Below are positions 21,061-32,942 of a stretch of DNA of 64,000 nt, one piece after another. The stretch lies in assembly GCA_023213395.1 (NCBI GenBank), contig CM041465.1, forward strand, positions 201,011,741 through 201,075,740, given 5' to 3'. The notes under the pieces are model-generated. The model did not search any database, had not been told where the DNA came from, and saw only the letters and a program-made list of their open reading frames with translations. Made by a program: the position numbers and the translations under genes. The number at the start of each line of letters is the position of its first letter. Position 1 is the stretch's first letter. The DNA is from Cycas panzhihuaensis (Eukaryota; Cycadophyta).

Positions 21061-23049
21061 CACCTCTGGGACTAAGACAAATGTCCTAATTGGGACTTCA
21101 ACCACCTCAAAAGATAATATTTTGTATTAGTTGGAGATTACAATTGATTTTTGACTAGTTTAAATAAGGAACATCATGCAGGAAGCCCTTCATTAGTGTC
21201 ACTTTTAAGCATAAAAATATTATATAAGATAATCTAAAAAAAATTTAAAGTCTTCACCACTCAATGGAGGATAGAAAATAGAGTCTAACATTTTAAACAT
21301 AACTGAATTTTGATATTAGACTCTCAAGATATGCTTTAAAATATTTTACACAAAGTTAGTATTTTAGCATTAAAGACTCAAATAAAGTTTGCATCAATTT
21401 AACCTATTAAAAAGTATATTAAACTAAAATGAAATATGGTCATATGACTACTTGTTCGACTGCATAAGAATGAACTCTGATTTGATGCTGTCTAAACCAA
21501 CTTTTAACTTAATTGGTGAAAATTGTAGTTGTCAAAGTAGAAACAAATCTTATCTTTAAATGACAACTTGAAAAAATACCTTGGCCCCCTTTGAAAAAAT
21601 TGAACTAGGTAACTTTAACTGCTACATATAACCTACAACAGATCCTTTTTAAACAATGGTTAGGTGCCTACTGTCAATAACTCAAATGTAGGGCCCATAA
21701 GAAAAATTAACCTCTTTTAACACATATAATCAAATGAAAAGTCCATTAATGCAAATAAATTACTTTGCAGATGAAATAATATATGCATAGACTGTAGACA
21801 ATATGCTTGTCTAATTGTGAATACATGCAGAAGTAGAAATTAAAGCAACACTTAATGAATTTGTTAGATGATAGAAATCTCTGTGTGCAAATCCATGAAA
21901 GTGAAAATATATTAATACATTAAAGAAAGGATGCAAACTATTTCTTCTCAATCATTACTGAAGAATTATAATGTATACAAACTTTTGTAAAGTGAAATAT
22001 TAAAAATGTTTTGCATGTGAAAAATAGTTGTAATAATAAGGATACAAATGTAATGATAGTGACATAATGAAGCTCAACTATTTCAAAATAATATTTGAAC
22101 GACACAGATACAAGCATAAATGGCAAAAGCACAGTAGGAAAAAAATGCTAAAAATGATATTCGTACAAAGATGACCCCAAATCAATAGTAGATATTCACC
22201 AAAGTCTGGAAATATGTTTGTGCTTATACAATTTTGAAAAATAGGCAATATATATTCATTGGTCATTTGGCTATGCAACTTATGAAGGTGATTCAATAAC
22301 CATAGATAGTTAAGAATGTCATTTATTTGGTTAACTTTATTGCCTATAGAAGCAAAAAATAGATGTAGTCCACACAATAGTAGAAAGAGGATGCAATCCA
22401 TACATGGATTAACTCTAAGGTAAATCACAAACTACGACTGTATTATTTGATCATCAACATCTTCAAGGAAGCATTGTTTTATCCAGTAGAGTCTATAAAT
22501 AAATGAATTGAGATACTCTCTTATGGATACAAATACATGGACTTGTAATGGATTGACCAGTGCCAGGGGGGAGGATTAGATGTAAATATGAGCCATATAG
22601 AGCCTTCACACAAATATAAGTGACACATAAATATAGAGAATTTATGAGAATAAATAAGACAAGGCAAGGCAAATTAATTACTTCTCCAAGTAAGACAAGC
22701 TAGTAATGAGTTAAGCTTCACAATGGTGAGATCTCCTTCATAGGGATTAGATGAAACACTCAAGCATACAATGGAAGAAACTTCTTTCAAATAGATCCCT
22801 GATAGATATAAATGATTGATAGACTTTAAGAAAAATAAACTTATGAAAATGAGTAAAGAAATATTGATTAATAACTCAAATGTATCAGTAGTACGTACAA
22901 TAAAAACTCTGCACAAGACTTCCTTCATAACTTTAACTTATCAAACGCTTCTACAAACTTGGCTCTTGAATAATTGCTTTTGTAATAAGAAGATGGCTTC
23001 AAATACTTGAACTAAGCTTAGAATTCCTAAACTATGTTTTGATACCAAA
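21061..23049 (-). other. Element A leader between 5' LTR and gag
   Basis: About 2 kb of AT-rich sequence between the primer-binding site (near 23040) and gag. Open frames such as minus 22078-22428 are hydrophobic, stop-bounded accidents without family motifs. A long leader is also seen in the related D1 and D2 elements. A small unrecognised insertion within it cannot be excluded. Confidence 0.5.
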
Positions 23050-23375
23050 TGATGGAATTAGGGGATAGAGGGAGTATGGAGAATGCATGAGAGAGGAAAT
23101 TATTAATTTGATAGAATGGCAATGTTGATGAACACCAAGGTCATTAGACCTCATAGATAAATAGGTGGGATGTGAATGGAATGTGATACACCACTCAACA
23201 TCCATTGCCGTCTGGCATTGAAAAACATTAGAATGGATGCTTCTAAGATCTGGCAAGGTGTGGCTAAGGTTTGACATAGAGCCATAATAATATCTCTGCT
23301 AATATCTTAGTTATCTCTCCAATATGGGTAACACACCCTAGGTGGATATGAGCCCCAATGGGCATTATTCCAATA
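23050..23375 (-). repeat. Element A 5' LTR
   Basis: 326 bp, starts TGATGG and ends CCAATA, homologous to 4070-4405. Reading minus, the start TATTGGAATAATGCCC resembles the start of the D2 LTR (TGTTGGGATAATGC), a first hint that A and D share a family. Confidence 0.88.
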
Positions 23376-23381
23376 ATACTA

Positions 23382-23720
23382 TTTTAGAAAAACTATATAA
23401 TGAAACATGCATATATAAATGAGGTGTTTAAGATATAATAATAAGCATAGTAAAAAATGAAAAAAACATCAACACATAAGATAATACAATAGGTGGGAAA
23501 TAATCATTTCAAAATTTTATATTATAAGACAATTCATACTTATAAAAGAATATACCTCATGAATATACAATCACATTCAAGAACATTCATGGAGACTAAT
23601 AAGGGCACATGTAAAGGAGTAAGCCTTACACAACACTCCATAAGCTCACATATTGATGATTATATAAGAGAGAGATTATACAAGGGGTTTGCCCCTAATA
23701 ATTAAACATTAAACCTAACA
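23382..23720 (-). repeat. Element X 5' LTR
   Basis: 339 bp, homologous to 1057-1392. The inner end is decayed to TTTTAG and the outer end CTAACA is intact. It is separated from element A only by one base plus A's target duplication, because A landed in X's primer-binding site. Confidence 0.8.
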
Positions 23721-23725
23721 ACTTA

Positions 23726-23951
23726 AGTATAATACTAGATATCTGATTTCTGATAGCCTAGGAAAAGGATAAACCTTTTTAGTGAAATATCAAATAATAA
23801 TAATAATTTGAATGTGTTTCTTCCCAATGATTGTACACCTATTTATACATGACATTTCCCAATTGATTATAAGGCTAGCTTCAATGTACCAATTACTTAT
23901 TAATTATTACTAATATATAAGGTCATATTAGTTGTGATTTAAATTGCAACA
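23726..23951 (-). repeat. Possible LTR end plus polypurine tract of another element (G)
   Basis: Minus strand reads AAGGAGAGGGAGTA then TGTTGCAATTTAAATC at about 23936-23966, the layout of a polypurine tract followed by a 3' LTR start. No partner LTR was found in the window; X would interrupt it to the left. This is a suggestion only. Confidence 0.35.
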
Positions 23952-23966
23952 TACTCCCTCTCCTTA

Positions 23967-26961
23967 AAAGTTTTACTTATAAAGATTAGAAGTATAGGAG
24001 ACGCTTGCTAGTTATCATCTATAGTGATCTTTCTGTTTTTAGAGGAGGTTCCTTCTTATTATATTCCCATGCTTATGCAACTTAATAGCACCACTTGTAA
24101 TGTATAATATTTACTCTTCTTTGGTTTTCTCCTTATAACTTGTCATATGTTATATGTGTCATTATTAAGCAATGAGTAGGATTATTTATCTTGCAATGAT
24201 TATGCTTGTCATCCTAGGTGGTAACGTAGGAGTGTTGCATTCTTAGGGGATGTATTACAATATTTAGGTTTATTTTCCTTATTTTTGAAGTAATTTGTCA
24301 CTATATTTTAGGCCCTAATATGCATTTCCTAATACAAAGTCTTACATCCTATTATAGTAGGTATCTTTAGTTGACCTCAATTTATTCTATGTATAGCTTA
24401 TTTCCTATACTTCCTTACATCTATGTTTGGATCCACTGCCCCTTCATCACCATGTTTTTCCAAATTTTGTTTGCTCTTATAATCCTATATTACATTATCA
24501 TAAGGCTTAATTCAATTTATTGAATTAGACTGATTGATTTTCTCTACATGTGTTTTGTCATATATCACTTCTTTATTTTCTTTAATGTGTGATTCCAGAT
24601 CTACTTCAACTTTTACTCTTAGATACTAATTAAATCCCTTAATGTCTTGAGGTTTGTTGTGACTATTATGAGGTAACACTAAGAGGCTCTATAACATGTT
24701 AGTTGAAATCTCAACAATGTCACCTATTGATGGATTTTGAGTGTGATCCATATGTGGATTAAGTTACATCTACCATTTGGCCCAAAAAGTCATTGTTAAA
24801 CTAACAAAATCTTATATCATCTACTATGACCACCCTTATCTCCTCAACTATATAATTGGCCTTTTAGCTTGTTTAAAGTGAAACTCACCTTCTCCTATTC
24901 ATATGTGAATCCTATATCCAAAACTTTATCTTTGAGTATGGGAATCCATTCCTTTGGTTTTAGTTGATTATCAAACTTAGATGTGGACACCTCATTTTGA
25001 ATGTTGATTTTTTAGGCTCTATGTTCTAATATCTAAACATTTTATAAAGTCTACTTAGTGATAGAAAAAGATGATTCCTTTTAATTGGATAGTTATGGTG
25101 GACTTCAGAATGTGGTATGAGGTAATGACTCTTTAAAATTTTATTACAAAGCATCTAATCTATTAAAAACGTAAGTAAGAATAACAAATTTTATATAAGT
25201 TATGATCAAAATAGAATTGGAGTTATCATTCTAGTTTTTAGTCATAATGACAAATAATGCATGTTTTTTTATTAGGCTTTGTTAAAACCCAAATCAAATC
25301 AGGAATAGGAGAAGATGTTATCAATACCTCTCATTTCCTTTCTTCCAACTTAGACTCACCCACTCATATCATCCAGGATCTTAAGAAGCAATTTTTGGCC
25401 CCTAACCTTAATGATCTTCCTTTATCCACCATCTAAAACATTTCCCCTATCCAACCTAATTCTTATAATTTTTTTAGTTACTCCATTAAATTTGCACCAC
25501 TTGTTCAACCTTCTTGCTAACCATAATATCTCTTTTGAGCCTTTCATCTTCCTCTTAATCAACTGACCATACCTAATAGCCAACAATTGTATGTGCTTCC
25601 TAAAATATAACTAACTTTGATACCCTATGCCTTGAACATGGTAGTGTAATTATAGCTTTATCAATAATAGCCATCATGTTTTTCCTTCCTATCCCAACAC
25701 TTCTCTAAATTAATTTCTATAGAAATCCATGCATGTACTTAGTATAATCCCTCCCTTACACTTTTTCACTTTTGTCTCAATTGAACCATTATTATTAGTA
25801 GTACCATGTCTAATCTTTTACCTATTCTTAAGATTAATGACATGCTTGGCATAATGCCCTTAGTTTCTAGTAGAGTGGTTATATATTATATCATCTACTT
25901 TATACCCTTTCCCTAACAAACCAAATGTAATTTTTTTCAGGTAACAAGCCATTACTATATATATATTTATGGGCTTTCCAAATCCCACCCATACTCATAA
26001 AGATTCCACTCTCCCATTAATGGTATACCTTAAACTAATGCTTCCTTAAGAATTTTCTATAATCCCTTTCCCAATCGTACCATTCCATCTCCACCTAATA
26101 AAAGGAAGCAATATTGTGTTAATCAAATGACCTTTCCCTATGGCCTTCATTCTTAGTTTACTGAAGGATCTAATTAAATTATTCCATTTGATACCAACCA
26201 ATAGTCTTTTAGTTTTCCACCTTGCCATAGTCTAACCTTTTGTTATGATCCCCTCATAAATAATTATAATCCTTCTTTCCATGGCCCTTATACATTCCAA
26301 ATTATGTCTTGAAATACTATCAACCCACTTAGTTATATCTCTCTTCTTATACCTTCCAAATATCCAATCAAAGCCTTTAAGAACCATAATCTCTCCCCCA
26401 TTTTAGATCGATTCCTTCCTTACCCATCATCTTTAATAGTAGGACTATTCAATTTAATCCTAAAATAGTTGATCAATCACATAACTATAATCTCTTTCTT
26501 ATGCATGATTTGGTGGTAACCATTAATTCCATTATGTTATTCAAATTTTAAATGATTTAATTTCCCCTGAAGAACCAAGTGACCACTGATGATTCCATCC
26601 AATTTGTTAGTTATACATCCACATTCCTAATTCTTCCTACTTTTTTCACTCATTCTTTCTTAACTATAACTTGATTTCATCATACCTTATTATATGTATG
26701 AACCCTCTACCACTTCTATCCCATCCATTTTTTATTCCTATATTTTAACTTTTATAATTGTTTAATAGTAATATTTTTCTTATATCTCTTCCTATCCTTT
26801 TATTTCTTATTGTATTTAATCTTAGCATGATACTTTTCTATCTTATATCCCTATTTTGTGTTGACTACCTTACTAGGTCATTCCATCCAACTTGATTTAA
26901 AATTTGAGAACACCCTAATTAAACTTTTACTTTAGAATTTAAGAATATTATAACAACATTA
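23967..26961 (-). other. Unclassified decayed region with a coding-like remnant
   Basis: AT-rich, with no family I can name. The most protein-like part is minus 26046-26228: a 60-codon open frame, basic and Trp-rich (MARWKTKRLLVGIKWNNLI at its start, FIRWRWNGTIGKGIIENS at its end). It continues across stops into GYKVDDIIYNHSTRN and GHYAKHVINLKNR. The last resembles the second half of a CCHC knuckle (GHYAK.C) with the final Cys gone, which would suit a retroelement gag or LINE ORF1. I cannot assign it. CATTA at 26957-26961 is the left target duplication of element C. Confidence 0.35.
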
Positions 26962-27274
26962 TGAAGGAAGTATGGATCTAGGGAATAAATCACTTACATA
27001 TACATAATGGCAATGGAGAATGAAAAATATATGAAATAAGATATCAGAGTAAAGTTTGAAGGTGAGAATGAATAATGACTCCCTCTTTGAGATTTCTCCT
27101 TTTATTATTGAGGGTGACCATTAGGGTTAGGATTTTTCTACCTAATAACATGAATCTAAAATTACATCTAAATACAACATAAAGTGTATTTCACTAAGAG
27201 AATGATGCTAACAATATATCTTAAGATCACTTAATTAATATATATAAATAAATTTGATATATTAACCTCTTTTA
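26962..27274 (-). repeat. Element C 3' LTR
   Basis: Homologous to 31992-32286 throughout (for example GAATAATGACTCCCTC in both). The terminal CA has become TA. The polypurine tract follows directly. Confidence 0.92.
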
Positions 27275-27285
27275 GTCCCCCCTTA

Positions 27286-27832
27286 ATAGTTGAAGATCAT
27301 TTTGAGAAAATCTGTTCTATGAGGTCTTCATTTGAGCTTCATTATTATATTAAAATTCTAAATGACACTTTTCTAGAAAAACCCTTATGGGGAATAAAAA
27401 CCCATGGACTTTCTAAGATCTATAGTCCCTTTTATAAATTAAAATGGCTAAGGTGGCTCTTGATGTAGCTTAATAGCTAAGCAACTTAAATGTGCAGCTT
27501 GATTTGCTAAGTCTCCATATATCATTAAGTCATGCCCTATACCTTTTTGGGTTTTCACATGTTCTAATTTTTTAAAACTAGTATAACCCTTATCCTTCCG
27601 TATCCACATGAGATTTTCATAAATAGGATAAAGTAGAGACTTACTCATATTCTTCTATGCCCATAAGGGATTTTTATGAATACAATAGAGTATGATTATC
27701 ATGTTACCATCTTCTTTGATCAGTCAAAGATAGAGGTCTTAAGGCCGAGTTACCTTCAAAATTATTCAAACTTCACCATTTACAGTGGTTTAGTAAAGAT
27801 ATCAACCACTTGATTTGTTGTAGGATAGCATT
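27286..27832 (-). other. Element C 3' untranslated region
   Basis: Lies between the RNase H end and the polypurine tract. A 66-codon frame at 27448-27648 has no recognisable motif, and I do not call it a gene. Confidence 0.5.
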
Positions 27833-28261
27833 TCAGTTGATTGTGCTGTCATGAGCTAGTTCTCTAATCCTATGGATTTTTGTACTTATATGTTTGGTAC
27901 GATCATGAAATACAAGTTTTTTTGCCATGCAAATTACTGATTGATTATCTACACAAAGGCGATTAAGACTTGTTTGGGTGATTTTCAATATTTTTAATAA
28001 TTTTCTAAGCCATATCACCTCCTTACTGGTCTTAGAAGCAACGATGTATTCAACTTCAATAGTTGAATTAGCAACTATCTTTTGTCGTCTAGATCTCCAT
28101 GATATTATTATTGTTCCAAGAAACATTATAAACCTAAACATAGATCTTCCTGTATCTTTATCTCCTACAAAGTCTAAGTCTGTGTATGTAGAAAGCTTAA
28201 ATTCATTATTAGGTTCATATAATAGACCAAATTTGCTAGTTGTCTTTAGGTATTTTAACAC
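27833..28261 (-). pseudogene. Element C RNase H domain
   Basis: A 142-codon open piece with the copia RNase H layout: LSTYTDLDFVGDKDTGRSM (first acidic residues), IISWRSRRQKIVANSTIEVEY (STIEVEY block with the catalytic Glu), WLRKLLKIL, CVDNQSVICMAKK (catalytic Asp in DNQS) and DRTKHISTKIHRIRE. All key residues are present, but it is detached from RT by a stop and a frame change at 28262-28273. Confidence 0.92.
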
Positions 28262-28273
28262 TCAAACTACAGC

Positions 28274-29371
28274 CTACGAGTGATTCTGCTTAGGATTTGT
28301 CATGAATCGTGTAAGAATATCAATAGAGTGTGCAATATCTAGTCGTATATTAGTAGTGTAGATAAGACTACCTATAAGTTTTTTGTAGAGTATTACATTT
28401 ACATCCCTAGTATCATAGTCAGTTGAGAGTTTGGAGTTTGGGTCCACAAGTAGAGCCATTAGTCAAGCATTTTCTAACTGAAACTTGGTTAGAAGGTTGT
28501 TGATATATTTTTCTTGGGAAAGGAAAATTTTTTCATTCTTTTATATTACTTTAATTCCCAAATAATATTTCGTCAAACTGAGGTTAGACAATTCAAATGT
28601 TTTGTTAAGGTCCTTTTTCAGCTGACTTATTTCCTGTTCACTGTTACCCATTACTAACATGTTATCTATAAAGATTATAAGATAAGTGACTTTATCCTTT
28701 TAGCACTTGATGAATAATGTTGCATCAATATCTTAGTAGTCACAAACCTCGTACCTAAGTTGCCTTATTTTTTCAAACAACTTGGCAAACCAAGCACGAG
28801 GGGATTGTTTAAGGCTATATAAAGACTTTCTGAGCCTAGAAACCTTATGCTCTTGACTTTTAATCTTGTATCCTTCTAGCTGAGCCATGTAAAATTCTTC
28901 TTCAAGATCCCCATTGAAAAATATGGTTTTAATATCAAGCTAGAGAATCTTTTAACCTTGTTGAGCAGCTAAGGCCACAAGAATTCTAATTGTAGGCCAC
29001 CTGGTTGTAGGTGTAAAGACTTTAGTGTAGTCAATACCTTCCCTTTGTTTGAATTATTTAACTACCAACCTCACCTTGTGTTTTTCAAGAGTGTCATCTG
29101 ATCTATATTTATTTTTTAATATCTATTTATATTGAACTATCTTTCTGCCAAGTGGTAGATCAATGAGTTCCTATGTACCATTTTTTATAAGAGATTGGTA
29201 TTCTTCATTCATTACATTTCTCCAAACTATATATTTTATAGCTTCCTAGTATAAGAGGGGCTCTTTATTAAAAGAAAGATGCAGTTCTGTTCGTTTAAGC
29301 TTAGTATATAATGATTCCTGTATCCTTGCTCTATGAGCACTTTGAGTGATGATTTTACCCACTTTATTTGA
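28274..29371 (-). pseudogene. Element C reverse transcriptase
   Basis: Open piece 28274-28459 carries YKKLIGSLIYTTNIRLDIA and FMTNPKQNH, the C-terminal RT block (Y..L.GSL.Y....RPDI). Upstream, near 28658-28672, the catalytic motif YVDDM reads FIDNM: Tyr to Phe and second Asp to Asn. RT blocks before it, to about 29250, are visible only in fragments separated by stops. Confidence 0.85.
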
Positions 29372-30690
29372 TCATATGTCCTTATTGAGCTGATGGGTTT
29401 CATGAGATTCTTGAGTTGGGAATGAGGTTCTTATTTCCTCAACTTCTTGATTCTCATCTTGTTCATTAAAATGATCATTTTGTAAGGAGGATGTTGATGC
29501 GCCTAAGGAAGATGGTCCTTTTACTACTATTTTGACTTTATCAACTAAAGCTAGAAAGTATGATTTTTTTATAATAACTTTACTTTTATTAACTCTATTA
29601 TCTTCAAAGGATGGTGCTAGATATGCACTCATCAGTTCAGAGTCATAACTTATATCCCCTAAGGATCTATTGTCATCTTCTAATATTTGGGTTAATTTAT
29701 GTATATTCTCCCTTCCAAATTTTAGAATTTGAACATCATACTTGATAACATTATTGTAGTAGTGTAAGGGTATTTTGGAGTCAAGTCTAAGCAATTGATC
29801 CTCTGTCTTCGAAAAAATGACATATCTGGTAACAATAATTTTTTATTGTGAAGATATAAAGATCTTATATCCTTTCTTGTCCACAAGGTATCCAACAAAG
29901 ATATCTTTAAGTGCCCTTGGTTAAAATTTATTTCGATCTACATTTAGAATATGGGCATAGCATGTAAAGCCAAAAACTTTGAAGTAGTGAATAATGGAGG
30001 CTTGTCCTAACCACTTTTTTTATTAAGCGATTGTCCTTGCTTTAATAAGCTAATAGCATTGATGCAATAAATAGATGTCTAGATGTCTTCGACCCATAGG
30101 GGGGCAGGTATAATTTTATATACTAACATAGTTGGATCCATATTTATGATTATCTTGTTCATGCACATGGTAACTCCGTTTTACTGTAGGGTACTTGTTA
30201 CTATTGTTTGATGTTTGATGCCATTATCATAAAGGTAACTTTCAAACTCATATGAGGTATATTCACCACTATTATTAGTTTAAAGACATTTGAGTTGACA
30301 ACTTAATTCTTTTTTAGTACGGGCTTTGAATTCTTTGAATACATGGAAGGCTTCATATTTCTTGTGTAGAAAAGCTACCCATACTTTTCTAGTGAAATTA
30401 TTAATGAAAGAGATGTAATATGACTTACTCTTTAGTGAATAAATGGGCATTGGTCTGCATATATCAAAGTGTACTAATTACAATGGATGACTCGATTTCC
30501 ATTGACTTTTGAGAAAGGGTTATTGATGAGATTTAGCAATAATATAAGCTTTACATTTGAAAGGTTTGGAGGAGAACTTTGGAAGACTTAGAAGAGTGTT
30601 ATAAAGATCTCTAAGTCTATCAATGTAAACATGGCCCATACGATTATGCTAAAGAGCTTAATAACACCGGGTTAACCATGGTCTATTTCA
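29372..30690 (-). pseudogene. Element C pre-integrase and integrase
   Basis: From about 30640 leftwards, minus: HNRMGHVYIDRLRDL (HHCC start), VHFDICRPMP, SYYISFINNFTRKVWVAFLH, and TNNSGEYTSYEFESYLYDN, where the second catalytic Asp is Asn. The C-terminal half ends in the Ser/Asp-rich linker of the open piece 29372-29794 (LRLDSKIPLHYYNN to HETHQLNKDI), which lies between integrase and RT in this group. Many TAG/TAA stops occur at Gln or Arg positions. Confidence 0.88.
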
Positions 30691-31980
30691 ACCAAGACGA
30701 GTGTGCACACAAGTCAAGAACTAGTGGTATAAATCAAATGTAATGGGTTCATTTGAGGGAATATGAAAATATATTTATATTTATGTTGTTAAAATTAATT
30801 ACTAATATACTAATGCTTGCTTTTATGCTTTTGTTTATCAATGTGCATGCACATGAATAAATATACAAAGATGTTAAGTATAAACACCATACTTTGCTAT
30901 GATCCAGGTGTTTTACTATTATAATGAGTTTTTCTTTTTGATTTTGTTATTTGAAAAAACTCTTTTTTCTTGTTAAGAAAAGGTAAAAAGCAAAAAACTA
31001 AAAAATTTACTTATAAACTTAAAGTTTGAGCAAAAGAGAAAGTATTAGGAAAAGTAAGAGGAATTTAAATCTTCTGTCTGAAACTTCTATATGGCTATGC
31101 AACCATATGAAATGATCAAAATATTTTGCCTCAAAACTTTATCCTCTCAGATGATAGATCTCACCATGGTGAGTCAAAAAGTCTTCTGGAGAAACTTATA
31201 AAAATGAGTAGAAACAACTCAAAACTCATTGAAACTCCTATTAGACTTCCTTTGGTAGAAATCTGAATTTTAAAGAAATCTCTCTCTAGTGCATCAAATC
31301 TGATAAAACTTAATTTATTGGATTTTTTAAGGTTATATCTACCAAAGCCCTTAAGAAATTTTGATATGTATTCAAAATTTTGAGAAAATTTCTCAAAAAA
31401 AAAAATTATATTAGGATTAACTGAACTTCTGCTTTTAAAGGCCAATTGAGGTAGAATTTAGAGATGGTGCAGAAGATAAAAATGTTTGTCTTACTCAAGC
31501 ATCCCTCCTTGTAAATTTTTATCCAAAATGGACAACTTTTAATTTTCACCTCTCGTAGGTCTAAATAACATTTTTATGAATGGTTTAGACTTATTTTTCC
31601 TACTTGTAAGTAACTAAAATTTTTTCCTATAGCTTTATATCATATATTTTATTATTAACAAATGATTTATGATAAAAAATCAATAGAATCTCCCTTAGTA
31701 AAATTTAAAATTAGCTACAAAGATTGATAAAAACTATATTTTTTTTAGGGCTTAAAGCTACGAAACCTTCTTCTGGCTAATAACTTTGATCCTTAATACA
31801 CCTACAAATAAATAAAGGATATTGAAATATGTTGTAAATAAAATACAATCTTTATATGATAAAAAAATTCTTTAAATTTTAAAAATAATAAGTGCACTCT
31901 TAATACTTCACATTGAAGGTGAGGTAGAGGCAAAATAATTCCATGCAAATGAAATAGAGTGAATAGATCCCCTTCTAGCT
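30691..31980 (-). other. Element C leader where gag and protease would be
   Basis: AT-rich with long A and T runs. Open frames (for example 31161-31445, 94 codons, Phe/Ser-rich) match no gag, knuckle or protease pattern. Read as leader plus deletion of gag-protease. Confidence 0.55.
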
Positions 31981-31991
31981 CTGATACCATA

Positions 31992-32286
31992 TGAAGGAAT
32001 GATGGATCTAGGAAATAAATCACTCATATGTACACAATAACAATGGAGAATGAAAAAGATATGAAAGCAAAGCTTGGAGGTAAGAATGAATAATGACTCC
32101 CTCCTTGAGATTTTGCCTTTTATTGGTAAGCATTAGGGTTAGGATTTTTCCACCTAATGATATGAACCTGAAATTACATCTAAATAAAACATAAAGTACA
32201 TTTCACTAAGAGACTAATACTAACAATATATCTTAAGGTCACTTAATTAATATACACAAATGACCTTGATACATTAACCTCTTTCA
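31992..32286 (-). repeat. Element C 5' LTR
   Basis: 295 bp, homologous to 26962-27274 with small indels. Preceded (minus downstream) by a near-consensus primer-binding site TGGTATCAGAGC, the best in the window, and followed by CATTA. Confidence 0.92.
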
Positions 32287-32942
32287 CATTAAGCTAGAAA
32301 AAAAAAAGAAAAAACACTTATATGCTATAATATAAAATCCTATTATATGATTAAAGATGATAGGGCCTAAATGATGGTTATGGCATAAGCTAACTGATTA
32401 GTCGAAGACAAAGGATAAAGGTGGTGGCTAGGGTTTACAGGGCTGCAAAGATAAATGCAAGGCTGGCAGTTAGGGTCGTAGGGCTATGACAATAAGAGGA
32501 AAGCTTTGAAAGGAGAGTCGATTGAGCTAAGGGATATGTGTACAAAGATATAGTTATAGTCTAAGTAGAGGAATAGCTAGGATTTTCTTTCTATTAGAAT
32601 GGCGTAAGGTTCAAGATGAGAAAAGCAAGCCTGTACAGATAGGTAGAGGGCAACGAGGGTAGAGTTAATGTCTATGGAGGAGGCTTACCTATTGACTGGA
32701 GGGGTGAAGTAAAAGAGTAGGGTAAAGGTTGAACCTATAGGCATGATCTTTGTGTACAGTAGGACCAATCGAAAATATGAGACATAACTAGAGTAGACTG
32801 TGGAGGGTTAAACTCTAGAAAGATAAAGGTACGAATAACAAATACAATACCTCCAAATGAGAAGATTTGTTTGTATAATTCTTATTTATTACTCCTTTTA
32901 GTTGATTGTTATAAATTATCACTTCATTTTAAAGTAGATTAG

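Larger units (their letters stand above)
4070..23375 (-). mobile_element. Element A: Ty1/copia retrotransposon interrupted by the B nest
   Basis: LTRs 4070-4405 and 23050-23375 start TGATGG and end in decayed CAATA/TAATA. They are bounded by ATACC (4065-4069) and ATACT (23376-23380). The polypurine tract (minus) is at 4406-4415. The primer-binding site, TGGTATCAAAAC on the minus strand, lies about 23036-23047. Without the 12.96-kb B insertion the element is about 6.3 kb. Order on the minus strand is gag, integrase, RT, RNase H, the Ty1/copia order, with a 2-kb leader. The insertion point is inside the primer-binding site of X. All domains carry stops and frame breaks; it is dead. Its LTR start and 3' end resemble those of the D2 element. 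Confidence 0.88.
1057..23720 (-). mobile_element. Element X: old LTR retroelement, outermost shell of the nest
   Basis: Two homologous LTRs of 336 and 339 bp (1057-1392 and 23382-23720) begin and end with TGTTAG/CTAACA, with the right copy decayed to TTTTAG. They are flanked by ACTTG and ACTTA, a 5-bp duplication with one transition. Next to the left LTR, reading minus, is a polypurine tract AGGTGGGGG (1393-1401), so the element runs right to left. The primer-binding site, complementary to initiator tRNA-Met, is split by the insertion of element A: the complement of TGGTATTGAG lies at 4060-4069 and continues at 23381. Without A, X would be about 3.3 kb. The internal part, 1393-4064, shows no gag or pol motif. 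A non-autonomous LARD-like element is the likeliest reading; coding capacity eroded beyond recognition is the alternative. Confidence 0.8.
26962..32286 (-). mobile_element. Element C: Ty1/copia lacking gag and protease
   Basis: LTRs 26962-27274 (313 bp) and 31992-32286 (295 bp) start TGAAGG and end TTTCA/TTTTA. A perfect CATTA duplication flanks them (26957-26961, 32287-32291). The polypurine tract AAGGGGGGAC (minus) is 27275-27284. The primer-binding site TGGTATCAGAGC (minus) is about 31979-31989. The internal part holds pre-integrase, integrase, RT and RNase H, but the 1.25 kb between the primer-binding site and pre-integrase shows no gag or protease. It is therefore a deletion derivative or a non-autonomous copy, and pol itself is broken. 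Confidence 0.92.

Noticed and set aside
22078-22428. Hydrophobic 116-codon minus ORF
   Set aside because: Lies in the non-coding leader of element A, with AT-rich codons for Phe, Leu and Ile only; no conserved pattern.
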